Below are positions 26,842 through 36,750 of a DNA stretch of 64,000 bases, piece after piece. Under the pieces are notes generated by a model. That model worked only from the letters and a program-made list of their open reading frames with translations. It had not been told where the DNA came from and searched no databases. The translations under genes and the position numbers were made by a program. Location: positions 1,116,001 to 1,180,000 of the forward strand of contig NZ_CP017111.1 in NCBI RefSeq assembly GCF_001723605.1, written 5' to 3'. Origin of the DNA: Sulfurospirillum halorespirans DSM 13726. Its GTDB lineage: Bacteria; Campylobacterota; Campylobacteria; Campylobacterales; Sulfurospirillaceae. How positions within the stretch are numbered: position 1 is the first letter of the stretch; every line of letters starts with the position of its first letter.

Positions 26842-27306
26842 TTACGGCTTTTGGATGGTACGGCGATGAAGGCGAATGGGCTCTGTGGAGATGTTATTGT
26901 CGGTCACGGTTGAAACAATGGTGTCGATGATGACGGTGACATTGGAGTCCGTTGTACTAATATTAGATTCGCTGAATTTTTGACATTTAGCATTGCCAAC
27001 GGGTAATCCCGTTCCGATGTAGTGCATGGATATATTGATGTCAAAGATCGCAGTAGCACTAGTGCTAGGAATGTATTGCGCATTGATGGTATTTAAACAA
27101 TTATCGTTTGTGGCAATGTCATGTGCTGAGATAGCCAGTAAAGCATACTCTGTACTGCTTCGTAGTAAAAGTTCTGCTTGTTCTCTCAAATAAGTATCGC
27201 TGGTTTGTTTAACACTCAGTGCCGAAATAGAGAGTGCTAATGCGCTTAATGATGCGATGAGTATCATAAAAATAATGGCGGTAAGAAGAGAAAATCCTTT
27301 ACGCAT
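26842..27306 (-). CDS. Pilin-like minor pseudopilin (PilX/GspK-like)
   Basis: A 154-residue protein with a class III-like leader and hydrophobic helix (MRKGFSLLTAIIFMILIASLSALALS). It lacks the usual Glu5, which among minor pseudopilins is a feature of GspK-type tip subunits; that assignment is inference. The remainder is Ser/Thr/Asn-rich. It is the last gene of the minus-strand pilin operon, starting at the stop of the upstream pilin gene. Confidence 0.7.
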   Translation of the reverse strand: MRKGFSLLTAIIFMILIASLSALALSISALSVKQTSDTYLREQAELLLRSSTEYALLAISAHDIATNDNCLNTINAQYIPSTSATAIFDINISMHYIGTGLPVGNAKCQKFSESNISTTDSNVTVIIDTIVSTVTDNNISTEPIRLHRRTIQKP

Positions 27307-28199
27307 CAGTACACAACCTTTTCTTTACAAATGGCAATTCGATCACCTGTTCCTGTTTCATTATTGTCATGTAAACAGAGTTTTAGGCGAATGACGGTGT
27401 CATCTTGTTTAAATTGAAAAAGACTCACATGTTCTGCCAGTACAGAATTGCCTATGCCATTACTACCATAATTCTGACCTAGCCATGGCTGATAGTTATA
27501 ACGAAGCGTTAAATTAAAATCGGTTGAGTTAAAACTACTCGGGACGATAGCATAGGCAGAATGGGCTAAAACATAATGCTCATAAATATCATTGGGAATA
27601 TCAGCAGCATCAATGGTTAAAATATCATCTGTATTTCGTGTTACTTTAACGGTAGCTGAACCATCTGCATTGTTTGGATTTCCCCAACCAAAGTCAGTAG
27701 CATTGTAAGCTGTTTCAAAGATAAGCGCTGCCTCTTTCCCTGCTGTTAAATCAATAGCACTATTGGTTAATGCACTCATCGTAGCAGCAGTAGAAGAGAG
27801 ATTGCTATCGGGAGTTTTAAGTGTATGGGGTGTTTTATCGGTACTAGCATGGTTCAAATCAATCAGTCCACTCCACCCTGGAGGTGTATCTAAAAGGCTT
27901 TCATTGCTGTAGCCAATCCACTCGATAATAGAATAGCTATTGTCACTATTTGCAAGTGCAGTAAAACTTGTATCCGCTTTTCGGGCTATAGTGCTATCTT
28001 TAATACGGTACTGCAATCGTTTGGCAATCTGTTCTAAAACAATCTCCGTTTGTGATTCTAATTGATTGATAGTTCGTGAACGTAAGTAATTATTGTAGAG
28101 TGAAAGAATGATCTCCGAGCCAATGCTTGCCACAATGCCTAAAACAACGATGACCATCACAAGCTCTATCATTGTAAATGCTTTTTTCTTCATTGCCAT
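27306..28199 (-). CDS. Prepilin-type protein
   Basis: A 297-residue protein with a textbook type IV prepilin N-terminus: KKAFTMIELVMVIVVLGIVASIGSE, cleaved before Phe/Thr with Glu5 conserved. The C-terminal globular part is Asn/Thr-rich and unrecognised. It is longer than major pilins and probably a minor pilin, MshO/GspJ-like by size and position. It overlaps the upstream pilin gene by 10 nt and abuts the downstream one. Confidence 0.8.
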   Translation of the reverse strand: MAMKKKAFTMIELVMVIVVLGIVASIGSEIILSLYNNYLRSRTINQLESQTEIVLEQIAKRLQYRIKDSTIARKADTSFTALANSDNSYSIIEWIGYSNESLLDTPPGWSGLIDLNHASTDKTPHTLKTPDSNLSSTAATMSALTNSAIDLTAGKEAALIFETAYNATDFGWGNPNNADGSATVKVTRNTDDILTIDAADIPNDIYEHYVLAHSAYAIVPSSFNSTDFNLTLRYNYQPWLGQNYGSNGIGNSVLAEHVSLFQFKQDDTVIRLKLCLHDNNETGTGDRIAICKEKVVY

Positions 28200-28876
28200 G
28201 TCTTTTTAATCACTTTACTTTGCCCAATATTGGATGAGAAAGCATACATAAATATGGGTTTTTCAATACCATTGGCCGTTGCTGTTACTTTGATCATTTT
28301 TATATTGGTACTATTGGTTGTACTGTTAGAGGGATTGAATGTAAAGGTTATATCCTTACTTGAAGCATAATTTCCATTTGAAAGAGTGTCTTTTATATAG
28401 TTAACGGTAGTGTTCAGTTCTACATTGAAAATAAAATCATCGAGTGCTGTTACCGTTTTTATTTCGCTATCTACGTCAAAATCATCAATATCACCCTCTA
28501 GTATTGTTGCATTAGCTACACCAAAATTAGCTTTTGTCGTAGAAACATTTAAATCATCCCATAGTCGTCTTCGACCATCGGCTAATACATGCCCTTTGCG
28601 TCTTATAGTGCTTGTATTAAAATCAGTGTCAGTATCAGCAGATGTGGGTACATTTAAAACGCGTTCAATATCAGCTGTTGCATCATAGGTATTTTGATCC
28701 CATTGGTAAGATAAGATGTAAGAGAGCTTTGTTCTAATAGACAATATAACCTCTTGACGCAAAGCAAAGCTATTGCTATTTTGCACTTGAGTTAAAACAA
28801 GGGGCAAGCTCATTACCACAATGCCCATAATGACAATTGCAAAGACAAGTTCTATCATTGACATCGCTTTTTTCAT
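28190..28876 (-). CDS. Prepilin-type protein
   Basis: A 228-residue minor pilin candidate with leader and helix MKKAMSMIELVFAIVIMGIVVMSLP, Glu5 conserved but Met in place of the usual Phe1. The rest is a polar globular domain with no family recognised. It begins 1 nt after the large MshQ-like gene stop, so the four genes form one operon. The assembly machinery (ATPase, platform, secretin) is not in this window. Confidence 0.78.
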   Translation of the reverse strand: MKKAMSMIELVFAIVIMGIVVMSLPLVLTQVQNSNSFALRQEVILSIRTKLSYILSYQWDQNTYDATADIERVLNVPTSADTDTDFNTSTIRRKGHVLADGRRRLWDDLNVSTTKANFGVANATILEGDIDDFDVDSEIKTVTALDDFIFNVELNTTVNYIKDTLSNGNYASSKDITFTFNPSNSTTNSTNIKMIKVTATANGIEKPIFMYAFSSNIGQSKVIKKTWQ

Positions 28877-28877
28877 T

Positions 28878-31800
28878 TTACCAGTTCATCTTTCGGTTGG
28901 TACGATTAAGATCATTCGTGTTTGTAAAGGCTCCTGTTGTATGAGAAGTCTCATTCCTCTCAACATTTCCTGCACCTGACCAATTTCCTGCACGTGTAAA
29001 TTCTACAGTAAAGTCATTGGTGGTAGCTGTATTGCTGTATTGATTGTAACGTAACCATGATGATGGATTCATTTGAATAATATCTGTATAAGGGGCATTG
29101 GTATTTGTAAGCCTATGAGTATTATCCATACCCGTACCAGCATTGATGGTACTTACGGTTGCATTTGCAATAGTTGTTGCTTTTGATCCTGTTGTTGCAG
29201 AAGTGAAAGCGGTAACATTTCCATCGGCGATTACATGTAAAGGATTTTGGTACCAATAGAGCGATAATGGACTTTGTGTACCTGTAACACCAAGAGCTGT
29301 CTTATTGCAATCTTTACAATAAACTTCATAGCGAATCGTTGTATCGATTGGACTTGGAGCGCGATAATCCGTGGAATAGACGCGACCGTAGTAAAAAAGA
29401 GAGCTTTGATTAATATCCTTGGTTCCTGTAACAGTATCCTCATCTGTTACATTAATATCGCGAAGATTTAGTTTGAAAGGATTGACTACTTTAGTATTAT
29501 CCCGATCAAAATTGAGTTTTATCTTCATTGTCCCTGTACCATTATTATCAATTCCAAAAATAGTTTTATCAACGTTACTAATATTTAAATTTGTGTTAAT
29601 AAGTGAGCTATCTGCTTTAAGAGTATTTGTCTCAAAAAAATTGATTTTAGTCAGCGAATTTGCAGGAGAAATAGCAAGTGCATCATATGAAATATTGTAG
29701 TCTGTTATTTTAGCATAACATAGACTATTATAACTAGATGTCGTTGCATTATTTTCTGTTTTTGCCGTTATATTGACATCTAATACTGCTGACATAGTAA
29801 AATCACTTGAAAGATAAGTAAAATTAGTATCGTGATTTGATACGGTTCCTATTAAATTAAAATGATGAGGAATAAATTTAAATTGCTTTGTTCCCTTGAT
29901 AAGACATCCCACAGGTGTACTACTTGTACTATCACTATTTAATGTACAGCCACCAGATACTTGATCTGTACTTGTCCAATCACCGTCTGAAATAGTAAAA
30001 TTAATATCCATAACATCATTATACGTAAATGTCGATAATGTTGAACGTCCTTCATTAAATGTAAGAGATTCTGTTTGAATAGTATTAACTGGGCACGTTG
30101 TCATGGAAGGATTTGCAACTTTTAATACACTGGTATTTAATGTTGCAGTACCAAGTGTTGTATTGTACCCACTTACATTTCCATCAGAAAGTGTTGATGT
30201 AGCATTAATATCCAAAGTGTAATTTTTACCTGCCAATAGTTTATTGGGATTAGAATCATTTATATTGATAGAAAATGATTTTGGTCGTATGGCAAATGTA
30301 TCGGAATAAGATAACATAGACGCATCACTAGGGTTACTGATAATAAACTGCATTTGCTTTGCTGCACTACTTGTAGTAACATCAAAACATGTTATTGAAC
30401 TAGCTGCAGGTATAGCTAAATTGTGGGCAACTCGTTGATTAAATCCACTGTTATCTGTTAAATTAACATCAACAGTGACAGAAGAGCTAAGAGGTGATGC
30501 GCTATTATTAGCACTTGTCCCAGCTAAAACGCAATAGCGTTTGTTTAGTGGTGCAATTTGAGTTTTGAGATTATTATTGAGCCATTTTGTTGACCACGAA
30601 GCGGTAGAGCTGTCCTCTGTTACCCTAAATGCACCCGATAATGTTGGAACATAAGCGGAACAATTTCCTCGAACGACCAAATCATCTATTTCATGGGCAT
30701 TACACCCATCACCTGTTCCTGCAGTGAGTGCAAAGCGGACATAATCAGGCGTTGCAGATTGGTTATAAATCGCTAATTTTGCATCAAATTTATTAATAAT
30801 AGTTTGGTAACCATTCCCATCGTTAATATCACGCTCAAGTTTAATAAAAAGATGGCTCGTGTCTCTTGCATCAACAGTCATTTGGAATTTGTCACCTGGA
30901 AGTTTATCAGGATTTGTAATATCAATTATTGGTGCTATTGTAGGAGAAACTGGATATGCTTCTTGTAAAAAATTGTATCCGGACGTTCCTGAGCCTCCAC
31001 CCCTAATGACAGCAGCATTAATACGAGAACCTGGTCCTCCAATCCTGCCTTCTGTGGGATTAGAAAAATTTCCAAATTCATCTAATCCAAGCCCTAACCA
31101 TCCACCTTGAAAACCATTTATGCCAGTTTTTTGTGCGTACCCCATGGATCCACCATATGCTCCAGGTGTTGGACTGGCTCCTATTGACGAGTCATATAAA
31201 ACAGCAACAATTCCATCAGCACCATAATCTCCTATTCCTTTTGCAGGAGTCGATTCTTCAAAACATCCTCCATAAGCATAGTGTTTAAATTCGATTATAA
31301 TGAGATTCTCTTTAGATGGAAATTCATAATCTTTTGTTACCGCCGTAGAAATCTTGTATTTACCAGGGGTTAATTTCAAATGTCCTTGGTTGATTTGAGG
31401 TGTAAAACCTCCACTACTATACAGTGTTCTCCATTTTGAATCTAGTGTTGTATCAAAATTATCGGAGTAACAAAGAGGTGCGGATGTTTGTTCTAGTATT
31501 TGAACAATGGCAGATGCGTTGGTTCCTAACGCAATTGAGCCTGAGGGTTGTGGATTTTTTAGAATAACTGAAAAATTTTCTGTTATCTCAATAGGTTGAT
31601 CATGGATAATATACATAGGAAGGGAGACACTCGTCTCTCCTGCAGGAATAGTTATTGTTCCACTTTGTGAGATATAATCAGTACCACTGTTTGTCGTCCC
31701 TATCGCTGTACCATCTTGTGTTGCAAATTCGACAGTAATGTTATCGTCAACTGCCTTAGAAAGAATAACAGTCATAAGCATTGTGCTAGAAGAGTTAAAA

Positions 31801-32609
31801 GGAAGGCTTGTATCTTCTGCTGTTTGATAGAGACTTTGCTGAAATTCTATTGTTGGTGGATTGTCATCATTTAGAATAATACCTGTTGCCGTTGTCGTGC
31901 TTATAGTCGCGCCAGAAGGGTTGGAAAGTGTAACGTAAAAGGTTTCATCTGATTCAATGGCTGTATCCCCCATAATAGGGATAGAAATGGTCTGTGTTGT
32001 TACTCCACCTGAAGTAAACGTCAATGGTTCCGTTTTAGCAGTATAATCGCTTCCTGCCGTTGCCGTACCATTTGAAGTGGTATAGTTGACAGTTGCAGTA
32101 GCACTTTGAGACAGTGTTACTGTAAAATTCATATAAGAAGTTCCACTATTGCCTTCGTTTTGTGAAGCATTTGCAATGGAAAGAGTTGGAGGTGTTGGAA
32201 CAAAACTTAGTCCCAGACTGTAATTTGGTGTTCCATTCCTTCTTTGAATTCGTACATAGACTGTTTGTCCAGCAGTAATACTGAGGCTATTACTATAGCT
32301 GGATCCATTATTTAAAACTCTTGTAATTGTACTTAAGCAAGAAACACCTGCTTGAATACGTAAATCAGTATTTGCTGTTGATGTATAATTAATAGTTAAT
32401 GTGCCAGTTTGTGGAATTGTGAAATAGTAGTAGTCATCATCTCCACTTTGGACTGTGCCTGTTTCTGTGCGACTGTAACTTCCTGTTTGATTGTGCATTT
32501 CACTAATAAGTTCTGCTTGAGTACAGTTGTCATTATTTTCCGTATCAGCAAACGCAGTGAAAGGAATGAAAAAAAGAAAAATATAAAAAAGAAATAAGCT
32601 GTTTTTCAT
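28878..32609 (-). CDS. Large MshQ-like surface protein with Calx-beta repeats
   Basis: A 1243-residue secreted protein. In order: signal peptide (residues 1-21), a bacterial pre-peptidase C-terminal (PPC) domain at about 25-135, two Calx-beta domains (about 145-250 and 255-375, ending ILNDDN and QILEQT), and a lectin/laminin-G-like region at about 380-650. The long C-terminal part contains DTFAIRPKSFSINI, the hallmark of the DUF6701 region of MshQ proteins. MshQ is encoded with MSHA-type pilus genes, and three pilin-like genes follow here. It is AT-rich and has just one palindrome (29231-29240). A pilus-associated adhesin is the best inference. Confidence 0.8.
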   Translation of the reverse strand: MKNSLFLFYIFLFFIPFTAFADTENNDNCTQAELISEMHNQTGSYSRTETGTVQSGDDDYYYFTIPQTGTLTINYTSTANTDLRIQAGVSCLSTITRVLNNGSSYSNSLSITAGQTVYVRIQRRNGTPNYSLGLSFVPTPPTLSIANASQNEGNSGTSYMNFTVTLSQSATATVNYTTSNGTATAGSDYTAKTEPLTFTSGGVTTQTISIPIMGDTAIESDETFYVTLSNPSGATISTTTATGIILNDDNPPTIEFQQSLYQTAEDTSLPFNSSSTMLMTVILSKAVDDNITVEFATQDGTAIGTTNSGTDYISQSGTITIPAGETSVSLPMYIIHDQPIEITENFSVILKNPQPSGSIALGTNASAIVQILEQTSAPLCYSDNFDTTLDSKWRTLYSSGGFTPQINQGHLKLTPGKYKISTAVTKDYEFPSKENLIIIEFKHYAYGGCFEESTPAKGIGDYGADGIVAVLYDSSIGASPTPGAYGGSMGYAQKTGINGFQGGWLGLGLDEFGNFSNPTEGRIGGPGSRINAAVIRGGGSGTSGYNFLQEAYPVSPTIAPIIDITNPDKLPGDKFQMTVDARDTSHLFIKLERDINDGNGYQTIINKFDAKLAIYNQSATPDYVRFALTAGTGDGCNAHEIDDLVVRGNCSAYVPTLSGAFRVTEDSSTASWSTKWLNNNLKTQIAPLNKRYCVLAGTSANNSASPLSSSVTVDVNLTDNSGFNQRVAHNLAIPAASSITCFDVTTSSAAKQMQFIISNPSDASMLSYSDTFAIRPKSFSININDSNPNKLLAGKNYTLDINATSTLSDGNVSGYNTTLGTATLNTSVLKVANPSMTTCPVNTIQTESLTFNEGRSTLSTFTYNDVMDINFTISDGDWTSTDQVSGGCTLNSDSTSSTPVGCLIKGTKQFKFIPHHFNLIGTVSNHDTNFTYLSSDFTMSAVLDVNITAKTENNATTSSYNSLCYAKITDYNISYDALAISPANSLTKINFFETNTLKADSSLINTNLNISNVDKTIFGIDNNGTGTMKIKLNFDRDNTKVVNPFKLNLRDINVTDEDTVTGTKDINQSSLFYYGRVYSTDYRAPSPIDTTIRYEVYCKDCNKTALGVTGTQSPLSLYWYQNPLHVIADGNVTAFTSATTGSKATTIANATVSTINAGTGMDNTHRLTNTNAPYTDIIQMNPSSWLRYNQYSNTATTNDFTVEFTRAGNWSGAGNVERNETSHTTGAFTNTNDLNRTNRKMNW

Positions 32610-32669
32610 ACATTACCTCTAAAATATCTTTACATGTAAAAGCCAAAAACGCATAAAACGCGTCACGTT

Positions 32670-33065
32670 CTACTCAGATTTCTCTTTATTCAAAAACAGT
32701 GAAATACTCTCCATAAGCCCAAAATCAGGATGTTGATTGGCGTCTAGTACGACTTGTGCTAGGCTTTGGTTGTCGACATTGAAGACGAGTGGGGCGATGA
32801 AGTTAATCGTTGAGGTTTCGATTGGTGTGGCGATAATCATAATGTTTAAGATAAGAATGTTCGATTTTTCGTTGATCTCTAGCAGGGTTCTAAAGTATTC
32901 GGGGATTTCAAATTCGTAAGGGCGGAGCATAAAAGGGTTAATAAGTGTAAAGGTAGTCGGATCGGATTTTGAGATAAATTTGACGAAAAACTCATCAATT
33001 TTTTCCAGTTCTACCTCTTTGATGGTTTCAAATCCAGGGATCGGCGCTTTCACAGAGAAGATCAT
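32670..33065 (-). CDS. fliW: Flagellar assembly factor FliW
   Basis: A 131-residue FliW protein, which binds flagellin and antagonises the RNA-binding regulator CsrA, so coupling flagellin level to its translation. Typical segments are PIPGFETIKEVEL and the NILILNIMIIATPIETSTINFIAPLV core. It is divergent from bamD, and the fliW-bamD-lon grouping is known from Campylobacter jejuni. The palindrome at 32630-32639 lies between it and the start of the MshQ-like gene. Confidence 0.9.
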   Translation of the reverse strand: MIFSVKAPIPGFETIKEVELEKIDEFFVKFISKSDPTTFTLINPFMLRPYEFEIPEYFRTLLEINEKSNILILNIMIIATPIETSTINFIAPLVFNVDNQSLAQVVLDANQHPDFGLMESISLFLNKEKSE

Positions 33066-33232
33066 ACTATTCCTTTTTAAAAAACAAATATTTCATCTAT
33101 TGTATCATTTTGTATGTTAAATAAGGCAAGCGGCGCAAAAGAAATCGACTTCAAAGCGAAAAAATCTCGTTTTATTTTAAGATAACAAAAAAGAAGATAC
33201 AATAGGTTTTTTTAACACAAAGGATAGAGTGA

Positions 33233-33880
33233 ATGAAGATAGCAAATGTTCTTATTGTGGCGTCATTGGTGGCTTTTATGAGCGGTTGTGCCTCTAAAGA
33301 TAAAGAGGTTTTCAATATGCCAGCAACCTATTGGTATGAAGAGATCGCAAAAGAGATCAAGAACCAAGATTTGGAAAAAGCAGACTCGCTTTACACCTCA
33401 TTGGCCAGTGAGCATATCGAATCCCCACTTTTACCTGAAGCGATGACGATGCTAGCCAACGCGCACATTCAAGATGAAGAGTATGTTTTGGCAAATTTTT
33501 ATCTGGATGAGTACCTCAAACGTTATGGTAGCAAAGCCAATGCGGATCATGTTCGTTACATGAAAATCAAAGCAAATTACGAAGCATTTCCAAACCCAAA
33601 TCGTAATCAACAGTTGCTGATCGACACCATTACGCAAACCAAAGATTTTATTGCGCGTTATCCAAATTCCAAATTTCGCCCTCTAGCGGAGACGGTTTTG
33701 GTGCGTTTGGAGCTGGGTGAGTATCTTTTAGATACGAACATCAAAGATCTTTACGAGAGAGTGGACAAGCCAGAAGCTGCAAAATCGTATGAAGAAAAAC
33801 TGAACAAATCTTCATTGGGTGGCGCTAAAAGTATAGAACCTGCGATACCATGGTACCGTTCTTGGTTTGAAAAACAGTAG
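33233..33880 (+). CDS. bamD: Outer membrane assembly lipoprotein BamD
   Basis: A 215-residue lipoprotein: signal peptide with lipobox FMSGC (Cys19), then TPR-like helical repeats (LYTSLASEHIESPLLPEAMTMLANAHI ... YVLANFYLDEYLKRYG). BamD is the essential partner of BamA in inserting beta-barrel proteins into the outer membrane. It is followed by lon at 116 nt. A 7-bp GCATAAG/CTTATGC stem in that gap has no T-run. Confidence 0.9.
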   Translation: MKIANVLIVASLVAFMSGCASKDKEVFNMPATYWYEEIAKEIKNQDLEKADSLYTSLASEHIESPLLPEAMTMLANAHIQDEEYVLANFYLDEYLKRYGSKANADHVRYMKIKANYEAFPNPNRNQQLLIDTITQTKDFIARYPNSKFRPLAETVLVRLELGEYLLDTNIKDLYERVDKPEAAKSYEEKLNKSSLGGAKSIEPAIPWYRSWFEKQ

Positions 33881-33995
33881 TTCTTAAAACTTTTTATTTA
33901 CTTCTTTACTATACAATCTAATTATCGCATAAGGGCTTAGCTCTTATGCCCTTACATGTAAACTATTATAAAACACACATAACGGAGATTGAGCG

Positions 33996-36419
33996 ATGAA
34001 ACTCAGCGACTATACCGCGTTTCCTGCAGACATACCCATTGTCGTAGAAGACAATCTATTTTTATACCCTTTTATGATTTCCCCTCTTTTTTTAACGGAT
34101 GAAGAGAACATTCGTGCGGCGAACGATGCTCTGGATCACAACTCGTTAGTCATGGTCTGTACCGCCAAAGTTGGCAGTGAACACGGACGCGATTTTAATG
34201 CTATTTACCCAGCAGGTGTTATCGGTTCTATCATGCGTAAGGTTGACCTTCCTGATGGACGCGTTAAGATTCTTTTTCAAGGAATGCAAAAAGGAAGAAT
34301 TTTAAAAGAGCTCACGAGCACGCCACTTCGCGCAACGATAGAGTTGATTCCAACACATCGCTCAGAAGCAATGAAAGTAGACGCAACCTTGGCTGTTTTA
34401 CGCGAAAAAGTTTCTCTTCTTGGATCACTCGGCGGTCAATTTCCCCCTGATCTTATTAAAACCATTGAAGATAACAGCGACATTCACCGCATCACCGATC
34501 TTGTCGCGAGTAGCATGAAACTCAAAAAAGAGCAAGCCTATAAGCTTTTTGTCGAAGAAGATGATGAGACAAGACTTCTCCAACTGATTGATTATGTGAT
34601 CGAAGAGATTGAGTCAAGTCGTCTTAAAAAAGAGATCAAAACAAAAGTGCATTCACAGATTGAAAAAGTGAATAAAGAGTATTTTTTAAAAGAGCAACTG
34701 AAGCAGATTCAAAAAGAGCTAGGAACGGACAACCAACGCGAAGAAGAGATCGAAGAGTACCGTAAAAAGCTCGAAGCGAAAAAAGAGTACATGGAAGAGG
34801 ATGCGTACAAAGAGATCAAAAAACAGATCGATAAACTTTCGCGCATGCACCCAGATTCTGCGGATGCTAATCTCATTCAAAGCTATCTTGACTGGGTCAT
34901 TGAGATTCCGTTTGGCAAAGCAGCTAAGAAAAATCTTGACGTCTTAGAGGTTAAATCACAACTCGATAAAGACCATTATTCGCTTGAAAAACCCAAAGAG
35001 CGCATCGAAGAGTTTTTTGCCGTGCGTGAATTGCTCGCAAAACGTGGCATTGCTGAAAAAAATGCCAATGGGGCAATCTTATGTTTTGCAGGCCCTCCAG
35101 GTGTGGGTAAGACTTCTTTAGCAAACTCGATAGCCAAGGCTTTGAAACGCAAATTAGTGCGTATTGCACTGGGTGGACTCGAAGATGTCAATGAGCTAAG
35201 AGGTCACAGACGTACCTACATTGGTGCGATGCCCGGGCGCATTGTGCAAGGTATCATCGAGGCCGAAGAGATGAACCCTGTGGTTGTTTTAGATGAGATC
35301 GACAAGGTCGCACGAAGCTTCAGAGGCGATCCAACGGCAGTGCTTTTAGAAGTGCTTGACCCTGAGCAAAATAACAAGTTTAGAGACTATTATCTCAACT
35401 TCAACATTGATCTTAGCAAAGTGATTTTCATCGCGACAGCCAATGAAGTAGGCTCGATCCCAGCACCGCTTCGCGATCGTATGGAGTTTATTTTTGTCAA
35501 TTCCTATACGCCACAAGAGAAGTATGAGATCGCTAAAAAATACCTCATTCCCCAAGAGCTTAAAAAACATGGTTTAAAAAACAATGAGATTAATATCTCT
35601 AAGCCTACGTTGCAGCTCATTATCGCGAACTATACCCGTGAATCAGGCGTTAGAAATTTACGTCGAAGAATTGCCGATATTTTGCGAAAAGTAGCCAAAC
35701 AGCTTTTGACAAATCCAGCAATTGATAAAGTGAGCATTACCAACAGCAATTTAAAAGATTACCTGCCAAAAACCGTCTTTGAAATCGACGAGGTCGATAA
35801 AGAGAACAGTGTTGGCATCGTCAATGGGCTTGCGTGGACGAGTGTCGGTGGCGATGTGCTCAAAGTGGAAGCGATTCGTATTCAAGGTAAGGGTGGCATT
35901 CAGATCACAGGTTCACTCGGTGATGTGATGAAAGAGTCTGCCAAAATTGCTCTGAGTGTGGTCAAAGTTTTGATCGATAACGGCAAGATTGATGTACCAC
36001 TTTCCATCATTCCCACCACAGGAATGGATAAAGAAGAGAATGCCAAACAGGTAGAACCTAGCGATGTTTACAGACGTTTTGATCTGCACATTCACGTACC
36101 TGAGGGCGCTACTCCTAAAGATGGTCCAAGTGCGGGTGTGACGATGGCAACGGCGATTGCTTCGATTTTGAGTAATAAAAAAGTAAAAAGTGATCTTGCT
36201 ATGACGGGTGAATTGACCTTAACAGGAAAAGTATTGCCAATTGGGGGATTGAAAGAAAAACTGATAGCAGCGTATAAAGCGAAGATTAAAACTGCACTCA
36301 TTCCTAAGAAAAACTATGAGAGAGATCTCGATGAGATTCCTGATGAAGTCAAAGAGAAGATGAAAATCATCCCAGTATCTCGTGTGGAAGAAGTGTTGGA
36401 GTATGCGTTAGTGAAGTAG
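33996..36419 (+). CDS. lon: ATP-dependent protease Lon
   Basis: An 807-residue AAA+ serine protease. The N-terminal substrate domain, coiled-coil, AAA+ module (Walker A GPPGVGKTSLAN at about 366-377, Walker B VVVLDEIDK) and protease domain are all present. The Ser-Lys dyad is Ser near 711 in KDGPSAGVTMA and Lys near 752 in GGLKEKL. Complete and of normal length. Upstream at 33952-33961 a TTACATGTAA lies about 35 nt before the start; a hairpin terminator follows the stop. Confidence 0.97.
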   Translation: MKLSDYTAFPADIPIVVEDNLFLYPFMISPLFLTDEENIRAANDALDHNSLVMVCTAKVGSEHGRDFNAIYPAGVIGSIMRKVDLPDGRVKILFQGMQKGRILKELTSTPLRATIELIPTHRSEAMKVDATLAVLREKVSLLGSLGGQFPPDLIKTIEDNSDIHRITDLVASSMKLKKEQAYKLFVEEDDETRLLQLIDYVIEEIESSRLKKEIKTKVHSQIEKVNKEYFLKEQLKQIQKELGTDNQREEEIEEYRKKLEAKKEYMEEDAYKEIKKQIDKLSRMHPDSADANLIQSYLDWVIEIPFGKAAKKNLDVLEVKSQLDKDHYSLEKPKERIEEFFAVRELLAKRGIAEKNANGAILCFAGPPGVGKTSLANSIAKALKRKLVRIALGGLEDVNELRGHRRTYIGAMPGRIVQGIIEAEEMNPVVVLDEIDKVARSFRGDPTAVLLEVLDPEQNNKFRDYYLNFNIDLSKVIFIATANEVGSIPAPLRDRMEFIFVNSYTPQEKYEIAKKYLIPQELKKHGLKNNEINISKPTLQLIIANYTRESGVRNLRRRIADILRKVAKQLLTNPAIDKVSITNSNLKDYLPKTVFEIDEVDKENSVGIVNGLAWTSVGGDVLKVEAIRIQGKGGIQITGSLGDVMKESAKIALSVVKVLIDNGKIDVPLSIIPTTGMDKEENAKQVEPSDVYRRFDLHIHVPEGATPKDGPSAGVTMATAIASILSNKKVKSDLAMTGELTLTGKVLPIGGLKEKLIAAYKAKIKTALIPKKNYERDLDEIPDEVKEKMKIIPVSRVEEVLEYALVK

Positions 36420-36427
36420 AGAAGAAG

Positions 36428-36453
36428 AAGCTAGATGGGAGACCATCTAGCTT
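36428..36453. terminator. Bidirectional terminator between lon and rpsR
   Basis: An 11-bp stem (AAGCTAGATGG paired with CCATCTAGCTT) with GAGA loop. It is joined directly to a TTTACATGTAAG palindrome (core 36453-36462) and lies between convergent lon and rpsR. Confidence 0.65.
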
Positions 36454-36465
36454 TACATGTAAGAC

Positions 36466-36732
36466 TTATTGTTGAAGTTGTTCGAAAGGCACAGCAACGA
36501 CTTTTTGAGTGTCGATGATGTAAGGAATAACTGCTGTAGCACGAGCGCGTTTGATCGCTAGTTCTACCATCTCTTGATGTCTTTTGCAGTTACCTGTCAA
36601 ACGACGTGGCATAATTTTGTATCTCTCGGAGAGAGAATGTCTCAAAATTTTTGCATCTTTATAGTCAATGTATTCTACTTTTGCTTCACAGTATTTGCAG
36701 TATTTGCGTGCAAATTTTCTTTTCTCTGCCAT
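36466..36732 (-). CDS. rpsR: Small ribosomal subunit protein bS18
   Basis: An 88-residue bS18 with [18 protein letters not shown]-like N-terminus (KYCKYCEAK) and the core [21 protein letters not shown]. The CxxC suggests a zinc-binding form. It is the last gene of the conserved rpsF-ssb-rpsR operon. Confidence 0.96.
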   Translation of the reverse strand: MAEKRKFARKYCKYCEAKVEYIDYKDAKILRHSLSERYKIMPRRLTGNCKRHQEMVELAIKRARATAVIPYIIDTQKVVAVPFEQLQQ

Positions 36733-36750
36733 TTTTTATCCTTTTATGTG

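Noticed and set aside
27368-27376. TCATGTAAA near 27370 as another palindrome copy
   Set aside because: Only half of the palindrome is present.
33928-33949. GCATAAG/CTTATGC stem between bamD and lon as a terminator
   Set aside because: Only 7 bp, 8-nt loop and no T-run; left unannotated.
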